64,000 bases of DNA. Source: Paracoccaceae bacterium (lineage in GTDB: Bacteria > Pseudomonadota > Alphaproteobacteria > Rhodobacterales > Rhodobacteraceae). Made by a program: the position numbers and the translations under genes. A model generated the notes under the pieces. It was not told the origin of the DNA. It did no database searches and saw nothing but the letters and a program-made list of their open reading frames with translations. Below, in pieces: positions 56,285-64,000 of this stretch (position 1 is the first letter of the stretch; each line of letters opens with the position of its first letter). The stretch spans positions 24,199-88,198 of the forward strand of contig JABSSD010000134.1 of assembly GCA_013214575.1 (NCBI GenBank), in the 5' to 3' direction.

Positions 56285-56356
56285 GGGATCAGGACGTCGT
56301 CGGATTGCACCGCTGGGACCAGGAAATCGTCGGATCGCAGCGCCGGGATCAGGAAA
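56285..56356. repeat. 30-bp imperfect tandem repeat
   Basis: Units start GGGATCAGGACGTCGTCGGA (56285), GGGACCAGGAAATCGTCGGA (56315) and GGGATCAGGAAAAC (56345). In the minus-strand frame they give decapeptides of type FL-I/V-PA-x-x-SDD, but that ORF has no other support. The interval 56211-56492 holds no convincing gene. Confidence 0.65.
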
Positions 56357-56492
56357 ACACGGTCAGATGGCTTGACCCCACCAGTGATTCCTCCTAAATG
56401 CACCCAACCAGTTTTGGGTGTTGCCATCGGCCGCGCCCCTTGAGATTTTGGCTTTGGGATGTCCCGGGGCACCAGATACGAAGGATGAACCC

Positions 56493-56786
56493 ATGTCGCG
56501 CCGTTGCGAATTGACCGGAAAAGGCCCGATGTCGGGCAACAATGTCAGCCACGCCAAAAACCGCACCCGCCGTCGGTTTCTGCCGAACCTGAATGATGTG
56601 ACCCTGCAGTCCGAGATTCTGGGCCGCGGTGTCAAGCTGAAGATTTCGGCTGCTGCTCTGCGCACCGTCGATCACCGCGGTGGTCTGGATGCGTTCATGG
56701 TGAAAGCCAAGGACGACGAGCTGTCGATTGCGGCTCTGAAAGTGAAAAAAGAGATCACCAAGGCAACCGCTGCTGCCCAGGCCTGA
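56493..56786 (+). CDS. rpmB: 50S ribosomal protein L28
   Basis: A 97-residue basic protein, [20 protein letters not shown], then [18 protein letters not shown] and [16 protein letters not shown], the L28 pattern of alphaproteobacteria. AAGGATG precedes the start. It is a component of the large subunit near the E site. A terminator follows. Confidence 0.97.
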   Translation: MSRRCELTGKGPMSGNNVSHAKNRTRRRFLPNLNDVTLQSEILGRGVKLKISAAALRTVDHRGGLDAFMVKAKDDELSIAALKVKKEITKATAAAQA

Positions 56787-56822
56787 TCCTTGGCCTGATC
56801 CTTTCACCGGATCCAAGATTTT

Positions 56823-56857
56823 ACGCCCGGCATGAGTGATCATGGCGGGCGTTTTCT
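56823..56857 (+). terminator. Intrinsic terminator of rpmB
   Basis: ACGCCCGGCATG and CATGGCGGGCGT arms (one mismatch in 12) followed by TTTTC, 36 bases after the rpmB stop. The ORF-track start at 56832 lies in this hairpin. Confidence 0.7.
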
Positions 56858-56930
56858 GTTGTTGCTGCAGCGCAAACTGCGACGGTTTGGGTCCTTGCAG
56901 GTGAATAGTCTCGCAGCCTATCTTGCGGCA

Positions 56931-57281
56931 ATGAAACTGCCTATGCGTTCATATCTGACCATGTTGCTGGTCCTGACCGTCACGCTGACCGCCTATAGCG
57001 CCGGCGCGATGGGCGGCATGCGCGATGCCACCGGACAGCTGGTCATCTGTTCGGGCACAGGTCCGGTGGTGATCTACGTGGACGCCGATGGTCAACCGGC
57101 CCGGGCGCCGGGGGACTGCCCGGATTGCATGCCGCTGAGCCTGGACGCATTGGCGTCCCCTCAACAGCTGCAGCTGAGTCTGCCACGCCCACAGGGGCGC
57201 GAGCCCGCCGCAGCGCCGCTGCGCATCCAGACCCGCCTGCGCCTGCGGGCCTGCGCCCGTGCGCCACCTTTTGTCTGCTGA
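56931..57281 (+). CDS. Secreted CxxC hypothetical protein next to a copper chaperone
   Basis: About 116 residues from MKLPMRSYLTMLL (the ATG at 56943 is an alternative), with an N-terminal hydrophobic signal (YLTMLLVLTVTLTAYSAGAM) and a mature part with LVICSGTGPVVIYVDADGQP and PGDCPDCMPLS, followed by an Arg/Pro-rich tail. The pattern (CSG ... GDCPDC) recalls the DUF2946-like periplasmic proteins often next to copper genes. It precedes the PCu(A)C gene by 58 bases on the same strand. Copper binding is inferred from context and cysteines. Confidence 0.65.
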   Translation: MKLPMRSYLTMLLVLTVTLTAYSAGAMGGMRDATGQLVICSGTGPVVIYVDADGQPARAPGDCPDCMPLSLDALASPQQLQLSLPRPQGREPAAAPLRIQTRLRLRACARAPPFVC

Positions 57282-57339
57282 TTCTTATCACTTCAAGATC
57301 CCAATAAAATCAAAAATCAGACCAAAGAGAGAGACTGTC

Positions 57340-57819
57340 ATGTCCTTCAAATCCGTTGTTATCGCCGCTGTTGCATCGCTCACACTGGCTGGCGCAGCTG
57401 GCGCCGATATGTCCAAAATCATGGTCGGTGACGCCTATGCCCGTGCCTCCAACAAAATGGCCGGTGCGGCCTTTATGGCGGTGATGAATGGCGCCGCCGA
57501 GGATGACCGGCTGATCTCTGTCAGCTCGGAGATCGCCAAGCGCACCGAGCTGCACACCCACATGGATATGGGCGATGGCATTATGAAGATGATGCACGTC
57601 AAAGAGGGCTTTGCCATTGCCGCAGGTGACACCCACATGTTGCAGCGGGGCGGCGACCACGTGATGTTCATGGGGCTGACCCAAGAGCTGAAGCAGGGCG
57701 ACATCATCAGCCTGACACTGACCTTTGAAAACGCCGGTGAGGTGATCGTGCAGGTGCCGGTTGATCTGGAGCGCAAACCCGCCGCAGGCGGTATGGGCCA
57801 CACTCAGCCCAGCAATTAA
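57340..57819 (+). CDS. Copper chaperone PCu(A)C
   Basis: A 159-residue exported protein (signal MSFKSVVIAAVASLTLAGAAG). The copper ligands follow the H(M)x10Mx21HxM pattern: RTELHTHMDMGDGIMKMMHV, and THMLQRGGDHVMFMG. The family delivers Cu(I) to the CuA centre of cytochrome c oxidase in the periplasm. GAGAGAG precedes the start. The C-terminus has an extra MGHTQPSN tail. Confidence 0.92.
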   Translation: MSFKSVVIAAVASLTLAGAAGADMSKIMVGDAYARASNKMAGAAFMAVMNGAAEDDRLISVSSEIAKRTELHTHMDMGDGIMKMMHVKEGFAIAAGDTHMLQRGGDHVMFMGLTQELKQGDIISLTLTFENAGEVIVQVPVDLERKPAAGGMGHTQPSN

Positions 57820-57953
57820 TCACCAGGTGGGCGGGGCGTCCGACGGCGCTGCCGCTCTCCTGCGCGCCCGGCCAGCCCAGCAGGGCCGGCTTGGCGGTGG
57901 CGCCCTGCGGTCAGGGGGGCTGAGTTGGGGGGCGTCAGTCAGATCAGAAGAGG

Positions 57954-58919
57954 CTATTCTTCGATCACCTGAAGCTGCCCGGCCAGCCAGGGCAGCTGGC
58001 TGATGGCCGGAGCAATGATCTGGCTTTGCACCAGATGGCGCATGGTCTGGGCGACATCGCGCGGCACTCGGTCGGCCCAATCGGCCGCGGCAAAAAGCGA
58101 AATACTGCGCGAGAATGAGCCAAATGGCAGCGCAAAGGCGTCAATTTGAGTGTGGAAACGGGCCGCCCGCATATAGCCTAGCGGCGTGGTCACCGCCCAG
58201 CCAATGCGCCGCGCCACCATGGCCATCAGCGCCAGATGCGAGCCGATCTCGAACCGCTCTTCAAACACCAGTTTCTGACGCGCCAAATGGGCCTCTATCT
58301 GTTGCGAGATCAGCTGCTCACGGCCGTACCGCAGCAAGGGCAAGTCGCTCAGTAGGTCACTTTGACGGCTGGGGTCCTTCAGCAACCCCTTGGGGGCCAC
58401 CAGAATGAAAGGGTCGCGCACCAGCGGGTATTCCGCGATTTCTTCGCGCAGCTCGCCGGTGCTGGCGGCGACTGCGATGTGCAACTCCCGTGCCGCCATT
58501 GCGCGGCTGATATCATGGCTCGAGGCGGTGATCATCTTGAACCGGCATTGGGTCAGGCTGTCGGCCAGAATAGTCGCCAGACGCGGGGTCAGATTATTGT
58601 CGAAATCGTCGATCAGCCCGATGGACAGGGTAGTCAGATGAGTAAGGTCCATCACCGTCAACTCGCTCTGCGCCAGCCGCAACTCGGATAGGACAACTTC
58701 GGTGCGGCTCAGAAAATTGCGGCCGGCGGTTGTCACCAGCATCGGGCGGCGGCCGTGGTCCACCAGATCCGAGCCCAGGGCCTTTTCAAGATTTCGAAGT
58801 TGTTGGCTGACCGCTGGCTGGCTCAGCCCGGTCAGTTCAGCAGCCTGGGCGACGGATCCTGTCTTGGCTAAAGCCTCAAATACCTCCAGCCCTCGCAGGG
58901 TGACTCCTTTCATCAACAT
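57954..58919 (-). CDS. LysR family transcriptional regulator
   Basis: About 321 residues from MLMKGVTLRGLEVFEAL, with CAGGAG 8 bases upstream. The winged helix-turn-helix is at residues 5-65: GSVAQAAELTGLSQPAVSQQLRNLEKALG, followed by the dimer helix and an effector-binding domain (LSIGLIDDFDNNLTPRLATILAD). The target and coinducer are unknown; no divergent metabolic gene adjoins it. The ORF-track N-terminal extension is not needed. Confidence 0.9.
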   Translation of the reverse strand: MLMKGVTLRGLEVFEALAKTGSVAQAAELTGLSQPAVSQQLRNLEKALGSDLVDHGRRPMLVTTAGRNFLSRTEVVLSELRLAQSELTVMDLTHLTTLSIGLIDDFDNNLTPRLATILADSLTQCRFKMITASSHDISRAMAARELHIAVAASTGELREEIAEYPLVRDPFILVAPKGLLKDPSRQSDLLSDLPLLRYGREQLISQQIEAHLARQKLVFEERFEIGSHLALMAMVARRIGWAVTTPLGYMRAARFHTQIDAFALPFGSFSRSISLFAAADWADRVPRDVAQTMRHLVQSQIIAPAISQLPWLAGQLQVIEE

Positions 58920-59160
58920 CTGCCACGCTCCTGTTTTTGCCACACCTTTTGTTAAACTCTGCAGGCTTCGGGTCAAGCGGTAAATCCGCCCAAAGGCGAT
59001 AGGTCTGATTTAAGCGCGTCTTTAAGGTGAGCAGAGCAGGGGCGGCAGTGACTTTATCTATCTGGTATCTGCACCGGGCCGCGCCGGTTGCTGATCTGTG
59101 TAGGGTGTGTGCTGGCACGCACCAGCGGTGCCGCTTCGGGTTGGCTGCAGGTCCGGCGGG

Positions 59161-59475
59161 TTAGCTGCAGGTTCGGGCGGCACGTTCGCCGAAGGCTTTG
59201 TAGCGCAGCCAGAGCCGTTCGTCGCCGCTGCGGCTGGACTGCCGCACCACCTGCGCCTGATGCGGATCGTCGAACCAGCCGGCCACTTTCTTGCGTTCGG
59301 AGCGTGTCAGACTGGCATTGGCCACCTGCTGAATGCAGCCACAGATGGACCGAGACGCGGCGGTGCGGTCGGATTGCCGACAGGCGCGCTCAATCAGGTC
59401 AGCCTGAGCCGGGAGGGGGGTCATCATACCAAAAATTCCCGCGCAAACCGCCACGGTCAAAATACTCTTCATCAC
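59161..59475 (-). CDS. Secreted hypothetical protein, 104 aa
   Basis: The N-terminus MMKSILTVAVCAGIFGMMTPLPAQA is a Sec signal with AQA cleavage. The mature part has C-x(n)-C-x-C cysteines (ACRQSDRTAASRSICGCIQQ), basic residues, and WFDDPHQAQVVRQSS with a C-terminal Cys. It looks like a small disulfide-bonded periplasmic protein common in the order (from memory); no function is known. It stands alone. Confidence 0.7.
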   Translation of the reverse strand: MMKSILTVAVCAGIFGMMTPLPAQADLIERACRQSDRTAASRSICGCIQQVANASLTRSERKKVAGWFDDPHQAQVVRQSSRSGDERLWLRYKAFGERAARTCS

Positions 59476-59715
59476 TGTTCACTCATCCTAGATCGGCGGA
59501 TCTTGGCGCCCGCATATGGGCGCATTATGGCGCAACCCCGACAGGGGGGCAATCATGGTAAACACCGGCGGATGTTTGGGCGGGATGTTGCCGGGGTAAA
59601 ACCTGTGTTGAACGCAAAGCCCAAGGCGCGAGGGATTCGCATCATTCGCATCATTCGCATCATTCGCAACGGGCAGCGCCCTAAGCGCAGGGTGAATGGA
59701 CCAAGCGCAAAGGGG
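59476..59715. other. Gene-free interval with a 9-bp tandem repeat
   Basis: ATTCGCATC is repeated in tandem (59635-59670): three identical units and a fourth, ATTCGCAAC. ORFs crossing it are not supported. The promoter of the leftward 104-aa gene must lie near its right end. Confidence 0.5.
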
Positions 59716-59790
59716 CGCGCCTGACCTTGGGTGGGCGCAACGCGCCTTCCCGGGGGGAAGGTCAGGCGCGGCCCGGTCTGGCGACCGGGC
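59716..59790 (-). repeat. Palindromic element, copy 3 (inverted)
   Basis: Arms CGCGCCTGACCTT and AAGGTCAGGCGCG are perfect over 13 bases; the side hairpin GCCCGGT...ACCGGGC is on the right. Read in reverse it matches copy 2, GGGCCGCGCCTGACCTTCCC, almost base for base. Confidence 0.8.
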
Positions 59791-59815
59791 GAAGGGCCTT
59801 TTCGACTTGGGTTTG

Positions 59816-61135
59816 CTACAGGTCAATTGGAGCGTTAGTCTCCGCCCCAAATTTGCTCATGAGGAATTCTCCGAGGTGGATCAAATTTTCTTCACGTTTT
59901 TCAGGGCCAATCTCGTCGCCTGACAGCATATAAAGAATTCCCGTGACACTGCACACAGCAAGAAATCCATTCCTGAGGAATGCCGAGTAATTTTTTCTCT
60001 CACGTTCGGAAAGCTCATCGGGCTTAGTCCGCTTTAGCAACTCGAGTTGTTCTTCCAGCTCTGCTACTTTTCCTTTTAGTCTGCCAACCTTTTCAATCAA
60101 AAAGTGCTCGGATGCCGTATTGACAGATGTTTTTTGCAATGACCCAGCAACGGATTGCATAAGTGCTGGAATGTCCTCCAGTGGCAAAAAACGGTCGGGG
60201 AGGCGATTTTCGAGTGTTTCCTTTCGGAAACCTGCAATTGCTTGCGAAATTTGGAATGAACAACTGTTCAAATTGGCGCTGATGACGACTTTGTTCTCGA
60301 TCAGGTGATGGACAGATTTCGGTTCGTATACAGGAAATCGGTCTTGTATCTGAGCGTCTGCAGAGCCAAAAATGCCCCGAATACTCTTAATCTCCCGCGC
60401 AACCGCCTCAGCCCCTTCTTCCCAAACCGCATCCTTGATCAGCGCCACCTGCAATTGCAGATCCCAATCGAGCGGCTTGCCCTCCAGCATGCTTTGATAC
60501 CAGTCGCGCCAGAAGGCCCAGGTCTCGTCTGGGTCTGGATGCGCGGCGAAACCCTCCCAATATCCCAATAAAGGTCCGATGTGGTCAGTCGAGGGCCACA
60601 GGGGGCGCTTAAACATTTCCACGTGGTTTCCATTTTGTCGAGCACGCGCATCAGCACGAACTACGGAATTGGTGAAGTTGATGAGGGGGGTGCCCAAGTT
60701 GGAGACGGAGTAGACAGCGAGGGCAATTGCATTGGCTGAGTTGACGGCGGAACGGACGGCGGAGTCGGCCGAATGGGCCGAGTCGGAGGTGGTAGTGGTT
60801 GTGGCGGAGATAGCGACTGAGAGGGCGACGCTGGAGTGGGCAGGGTCGAATCTGTAACCTGTTGTGATGGCGGCGGAGAAGGCAGCGGAATTCACCTTTT
60901 TCATAACAGGGGTTCGACAAGTGCTCGCAACCCCCGTTATGAGCGTCGCCCTGAAACAAGACAAAAGCAAGCCTTGGCCGTTCAAGCTCCCGAAGTTATT
61001 ATCAACTTCGGCCATTGCCACTGGCAGACTTCGCAGAGATGCCCGCGCCGCGATCGCCCGGCTCATCCGCGGATCTTGCGTCTGCAGCCAGCTTTCCAGC
61101 TGATCCATATCCTCAATTTTGTCAAAATCGTCCAA
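59816..61135 (-). CDS. Unknown 439-aa Ala/Ser/Thr-rich protein with coiled coil and membrane segment
   Basis: The start is TTG (or the ATG at EDMDQLE); TAAGGA lies about 9 bases upstream. The order is: N-terminal acidic helix [23 protein letters not shown], a low-complexity Ala/Ser/Thr stretch of about 90 residues, then [17 protein letters not shown] and [25 protein letters not shown], a coiled coil ([20 protein letters not shown]) and a short hydrophobic segment ([18 protein letters not shown]). The LWP...W.DWY block recurs, from memory, in a family of unknown alphaproteobacterial proteins. Palindromic element copy 3 follows its stop. It is AT-richer than its neighbours. Confidence 0.6.
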   Translation of the reverse strand: MDDFDKIEDMDQLESWLQTQDPRMSRAIAARASLRSLPVAMAEVDNNFGSLNGQGLLLSCFRATLITGVASTCRTPVMKKVNSAAFSAAITTGYRFDPAHSSVALSVAISATTTTTSDSAHSADSAVRSAVNSANAIALAVYSVSNLGTPLINFTNSVVRADARARQNGNHVEMFKRPLWPSTDHIGPLLGYWEGFAAHPDPDETWAFWRDWYQSMLEGKPLDWDLQLQVALIKDAVWEEGAEAVAREIKSIRGIFGSADAQIQDRFPVYEPKSVHHLIENKVVISANLNSCSFQISQAIAGFRKETLENRLPDRFLPLEDIPALMQSVAGSLQKTSVNTASEHFLIEKVGRLKGKVAELEEQLELLKRTKPDELSERERKNYSAFLRNGFLAVCSVTGILYMLSGDEIGPEKREENLIHLGEFLMSKFGAETNAPIDL

Positions 61136-61221
61136 CTCAAAACGTCCTTAGCTCAAATAACCTATGCCGCACCCTATACGGCCGCTTGACCAGCGCAAGA
61201 TTCCAAATCATATCCCCTAGC

Positions 61222-63021
61222 ATGACCGAACTGTCCAAAATCCGCAATTTCTCGATCGTGGCGCATATTGACCACGGCAAATCCACCCTTGCTGACCGGC
61301 TCATCCAAGAGACCGGCACGGTGGCTGGCCGTGATATGAAGGCGCAGCTGCTCGACAGCATGGATATCGAGCGCGAGCGCGGTATTACCATCAAGGCCAA
61401 CACGGTGCGGATCGATTACACGGCCGACGACGGTGAGGCCTATGTGCTGAACCTGATCGACACCCCCGGCCACGTCGATTTCGCCTATGAGGTCTCCCGT
61501 TCCATGCGTGCGGTCGAAGGCTCGCTGCTGGTGGTCGACAGCTCGCAGGGGGTTGAGGCGCAGACCCTGGCCAATGTCTATCACGCGATGGCGGCCGACC
61601 ACGAGATCGTGCCGATCCTCAACAAGATCGACCTGCCCGCATCCGACTGTGACCGGGTTGCCGAACAGATCGAAGACGTCATCGGCATTGATGCCTCGGG
61701 CGCCATTCGGGTCTCGGCCAAAACCGGCGAGGGCATCCACGCCACCCTTGAGGCCATTGTCAAAGAACTGCCCGCCCCCAAGGGCACCCGCGATGCACCG
61801 CTCAAGGCGATGCTGGTAGACAGCTGGTACGACAGCTATCTTGGCGTCATCGTGCTGGTCCGCATCATCGACGGGGTGTTGAAAAAGGGCATGCGGGTCA
61901 GGTTCATGTCCAATGACACCCTGCACAGCATCGACCGCATCGGCGTGTTCCGCCCCGAGATGGAACCGATCGACGAGTTGGGCCCCGGCGAAATCGGCTT
62001 TCTCACCGCCTCGATTAAAGAGGTGCGCGACACCCGCGTTGGCGACACCATCACCAATGACCGCCACGGCTGCGAGGTGGCGCTGGACGGCTTTAAGCCC
62101 GCACAGCCGGTGGTGTTCTGTGGCCTGTTCCCGGTGGACAGTGCCGAATTCGAAGACCTGCGCGATGCCATCGACAAGCTGGCGCTGAACGATGCCTCCT
62201 TTACCTTCGAGATGGAGACCTCGGCGGCGCTGGGCTTTGGCTTTCGCTGTGGCTTCCTCGGGCTATTGCACCTCGAAGTGGTGCGTGACCGGATCGAGCG
62301 CGAATATGACATCAGTCTGATTACCACCGCGCCCTCAGTTGTCTATCACCTGCACATGCGGGATGGGAGTATGCGCGAGCTGCACAACCCTGCCGACATG
62401 CCGGACATGACCTATGTGGATCACCTGGAAGAGCCGCGCATCAAGGCAACCATTCTGGTGCCCGACGAATACCTCGGCGATGTGCTGAAACTGTGCCAGG
62501 ATCGTCGCGGCTTGCAGGTTGACCTGACCTATGCCGGCACCCGTGCCATGGTGGTCTATGACCTGCCGCTGAACGAGGTGGTGTTTGACTTTTATGACCG
62601 GCTGAAATCGGTGACCAAGGGCTATGCCTCGTTTGACTATCAGATGTTCGGCTACCGCGAGGATAATCTGGTCAAGATGTCGATCCTGGTCAACGACGAG
62701 CCGGTGGATGCGCTGTCGATGATGGTGCACCGTGACCGCGCCGACGCGCGTGGCCGTGCCATGGTGGAAAAGCTAAAAGAGCTGATTCCGCGCCACATGT
62801 TCAAGATCCCGATCCAGGCCGCCATCGGCGGCAAAGTGATCGCCCGCGAGACCCTGTCTGCCATGCGCAAGGACGTCACCGCCAAGTGCTACGGCGGCGA
62901 CGCCAGCCGCAAGCGCAAGCTGCTGGACAAGCAGAAAAAGGGTAAAAAGAAGATGCGCCAGTTCGGCAAAGTCGACATCCCGCAGGAAGCGTTTATATCC
63001 GCACTTAAAATGGACAGCTAA
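61222..63021 (+). CDS. lepA: Elongation factor 4 (LepA)
   Basis: The 599-residue GTPase starts at [20 protein letters not shown]. Motifs: [14 protein letters not shown] (G1), [14 protein letters not shown] (switch I), [11 protein letters not shown] (G3), [10 protein letters not shown] (G4), and the LepA-specific C-terminal domain ending [17 protein letters not shown]. It back-translocates stalled ribosomes. The ORF-track start 69 codons upstream is dropped. The last codons and stop are part of a 42-nt palindrome. Confidence 0.97.
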   Translation: MTELSKIRNFSIVAHIDHGKSTLADRLIQETGTVAGRDMKAQLLDSMDIERERGITIKANTVRIDYTADDGEAYVLNLIDTPGHVDFAYEVSRSMRAVEGSLLVVDSSQGVEAQTLANVYHAMAADHEIVPILNKIDLPASDCDRVAEQIEDVIGIDASGAIRVSAKTGEGIHATLEAIVKELPAPKGTRDAPLKAMLVDSWYDSYLGVIVLVRIIDGVLKKGMRVRFMSNDTLHSIDRIGVFRPEMEPIDELGPGEIGFLTASIKEVRDTRVGDTITNDRHGCEVALDGFKPAQPVVFCGLFPVDSAEFEDLRDAIDKLALNDASFTFEMETSAALGFGFRCGFLGLLHLEVVRDRIEREYDISLITTAPSVVYHLHMRDGSMRELHNPADMPDMTYVDHLEEPRIKATILVPDEYLGDVLKLCQDRRGLQVDLTYAGTRAMVVYDLPLNEVVFDFYDRLKSVTKGYASFDYQMFGYREDNLVKMSILVNDEPVDALSMMVHRDRADARGRAMVEKLKELIPRHMFKIPIQAAIGGKVIARETLSAMRKDVTAKCYGGDASRKRKLLDKQKKGKKKMRQFGKVDIPQEAFISALKMDS

Positions 63022-63041
63022 AGCTGACCATTTTAAGTGCG
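63000..63041. repeat. 42-nt near-perfect palindrome over the lepA stop codon
   Basis: Arms CGCACTTAAAATGG...CCATTTTAAGTGCG with an inner CAGCT-AA-AGCTG pair; only one A-A mismatch interrupts 20 paired bases per arm. It covers the final seven codons and the TAA of lepA. No T-run follows, so it is not a typical terminator. Confidence 0.85.
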
Positions 63042-63331
63042 AGTGGGCGGCAGCGAATGACGCAGTCAATCGCGTGCCCGCACGGGAGTGTTCTGCGGGG
63101 CGAGTCGAAATAGACCGCGCCCTCTCAACACCAAACACAATCGTATCAGTCAAATTCGGGGGAGCATCAGCTCCGCCTATTCGGTTCTTGACGCCTCGCG
63201 TGAATTGAAAGCCACATATTTTGTATGGGACTCCATTGCGTAATTGATAGGAATAAAAAACCGAAGTCTCTTGTAGGAAATAGTAGATTGTAACATTGTA
63301 GAATAAAGCGTGCTTTCAAATTTAAGATATA
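63042..63331. other. AT-rich gene-free spacer between lepA and the alarmone-synthetase remnant
   Basis: The GC content falls steeply after about 63180 (GGAATAAAAAACCGAAGTCT; TAGTAGATTGTAACATTGTAG). No ORF, tRNA or direct repeat of a core gene was seen. It could be the edge of acquired DNA. Confidence 0.45.
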
Positions 63332-63862
63332 ATGAAAAGTGATGTCATGGTCAGTTTTGTTCGTCCAGAGAATACAAAGTCGCGAGTTCGCGCAGCGGGG
63401 AAACGAATCACCAAGGGAAAAGGGACGCTTGAGGACAATTTGGTGCTCGAAAATTTCCGAGGTTCACATGCCTATATTCTGAACACATTTCAGGCTAATA
63501 TTCGGAACCACTCGCGTGGAAATGTTAGAACAGTTGGGCAACGTCTGAAACGGAGAAATACGATTCTCGACAAGCTTCGCCGTGAACCAAGCATGCCTTT
63601 GCCCGCCATGCATGACATTGCAGGATGTCGTATGGTGTTCGAGGATTTCAAGCAACTGGACGAAGTGCGACAGTCTATGCATGCAGCGCGATGGCGCCAT
63701 TCACTCACGCATAGTGTTGATCGTTACGATTATATACTAACACCAAAAGTGACAGGGTATCGGGGAATCCACGATGTTTACGAGTACAGAGTGAATTCGA
63801 TCGGTGGCGTTCCGTGGAATGGTTTGAAAATTGAAATTCAGTACAGAACATTACCTCAACAT
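63332..63862 (+). pseudogene. RelA/SpoT-domain (alarmone synthetase-like) gene truncated by an insertion sequence
   Basis: The frame from ATG 63332 (MKSDVMVSFVRPENTKS; 63347 also possible) is not in the ORF track. It encodes 177 native codons: an N-terminal helical region with SHAYILNTFQANIRN, GQRLKRRNTILDKLRREPSM, the substrate-site strand MHDIAGCRMVFEDFKQLDEV, the YDYILTPKVTGYRGIHDVY motif (Y-I-x-x-P-K-x-x-G-Y-R-x-x-H) and IEIQYRTLPQH (E-x-Q-x-R-T). This is the ppGpp synthetase fold of stand-alone RelA/SpoT-domain proteins. An IS begins immediately after the QH codon pair, so the following helices are lost and the protein is probably dead, although the frame stays open into the IS to the window end. 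Confidence 0.82.
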
Positions 63863-64000
63863 GGCTTTGTTGCACAAATCGGCCTGAGGTCGGGCTCCCC
63901 CTTACCCCTGACGGACTTATCCTACGGTAACAGTTTCAGGTATGCCAAGAGCTGTGAATTCGTTGAGAATTGCGGCGCGAATTTGGATCTCCGCAACCTG
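63863..64000 (-). mobile_element. IS5-family (IS903-group-like) insertion sequence, partial
   Basis: The end begins with GGCTTTGTTGCACAAATC, which matches the IS903-group terminal repeat GGCTTTGTTGAATAAATC closely (differences in the middle). The transposase reading away on the minus strand ends 54 bases inside. The rest lies beyond the window, so the target duplication cannot be checked; CCTCAACAT just left of the end would be the candidate 9-bp duplication. Confidence 0.75.
63917..64000 (-). CDS. IS5-family transposase, C-terminal fragment
   Basis: The minus-strand frame from the window edge encodes 27 residues, QVAEIQIRAAILNEFTALGI then PETVTVG, and a TAA at 63917-63919. VAEIQIRAA-LN--TALGIP is the usual C-terminus of IS903-group transposases. 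The rest of the protein lies outside. It is too short for the ORF track. Confidence 0.75.
   Translation of the reverse strand, partial: QVAEIQIRAAILNEFTALGIPETVTVG

Noticed and set aside
56134-56472. 112-aa minus-strand ORF with decapeptide repeats
   Set aside because: Crosses an intergenic repeat and a hairpin and overlaps the meaB 3' end; no ribosome binding site. Kept only as a repeat observation.

Overview
The window reads as a chromosomal segment of a marine Rhodobacterales bacterium (Roseobacter group, Alphaproteobacteria). This rests on GC-rich coding sequence, a GcrA cell-cycle regulator, families typical of that order (DUF1467 after methylmalonyl-CoA epimerase, DUF6455, Hint-domain protein, UbiK, YbjN-proC pair, lgt-midA-pgeF operon) and many copies of a GGGATATTTTTGGCCAGATGAAG / GAGGTATTTTTAACAAGAAGAAG intergenic repeat. 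No rRNA, tRNA, CRISPR array or prophage was seen. Most of the window is ordinary core genome.

Layout. 0-6.5 kb: a partial GNAT gene, a YcjF-like membrane protein, truncated haemoglobin, a Hint protein, then the coupled lgt-midA-pgeF operon and divergent ubiK. 6.7-12.1 kb: YbjN-proC-csaA-like-hydroxyacid dehydrogenase operon, thymidine kinase, a small unknown protein, a FabH-like synthase. 12.4-19.6 kb: carB facing away from pabB-pabC-like genes, then aspS. 19.8-28.8 kb: a DUF1800/DUF1501 secretion-type pair, a response regulator, mce-DUF1467, an EI24 membrane protein with a nitroreductase, DUF167, an M48 lipoprotein peptidase, an IMPACT-like protein, an FNR-type box, DUF6455 and a CDGSH protein. 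29-35 kb: the first accessory-looking stretch, with a stop-interrupted AT-richer gene behind rimO, palindromic elements on both sides of that block, a pentapeptide-repeat membrane protein and AsmA. 35-40 kb: phosphomannomutase, kdsA, kpsE and kpsT, a capsule/Kdo export set lacking kpsM. 40-52 kb: uracil-DNA glycosylase-like, SseB, yghU, YHS protein, gcrA, an ABC-2 permease, an EamA transporter, argD-argF with an ACT-GNAT fusion, pitA, Nudix and SDR. 52-63 kb: hrpB, meaB, rpmB, a CxxC secreted protein with a PCu(A)C copper chaperone, a LysR regulator, two unknown proteins and lepA. 63-64 kb: AT-rich foreign DNA, with a RelA/SpoT-domain alarmone synthetase gene cut by an IS5-family (IS903-group-like) insertion that runs off the window.

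How genes work together: lgt (lipoprotein lipidation) is translationally coupled to midA and pgeF; pabB and the pabC-like gene make p-aminobenzoate for folate; carB and argF share carbamoyl phosphate in arginine/pyrimidine synthesis; mce and meaB serve the methylmalonyl-CoA route; kpsT-kpsE-kdsA-pmm are capsule/surface polysaccharide functions.

The most interesting parts are the IS-broken alarmone synthetase at the right edge, the single-stop-codon-interrupted gene behind rimO, and two dispersed repeat families plus a 42-nt palindrome that covers the lepA stop codon. I found no clear new multi-gene system. All calls were made by reading sequence and the supplied ORF translations; no similarity search or folding program was run.
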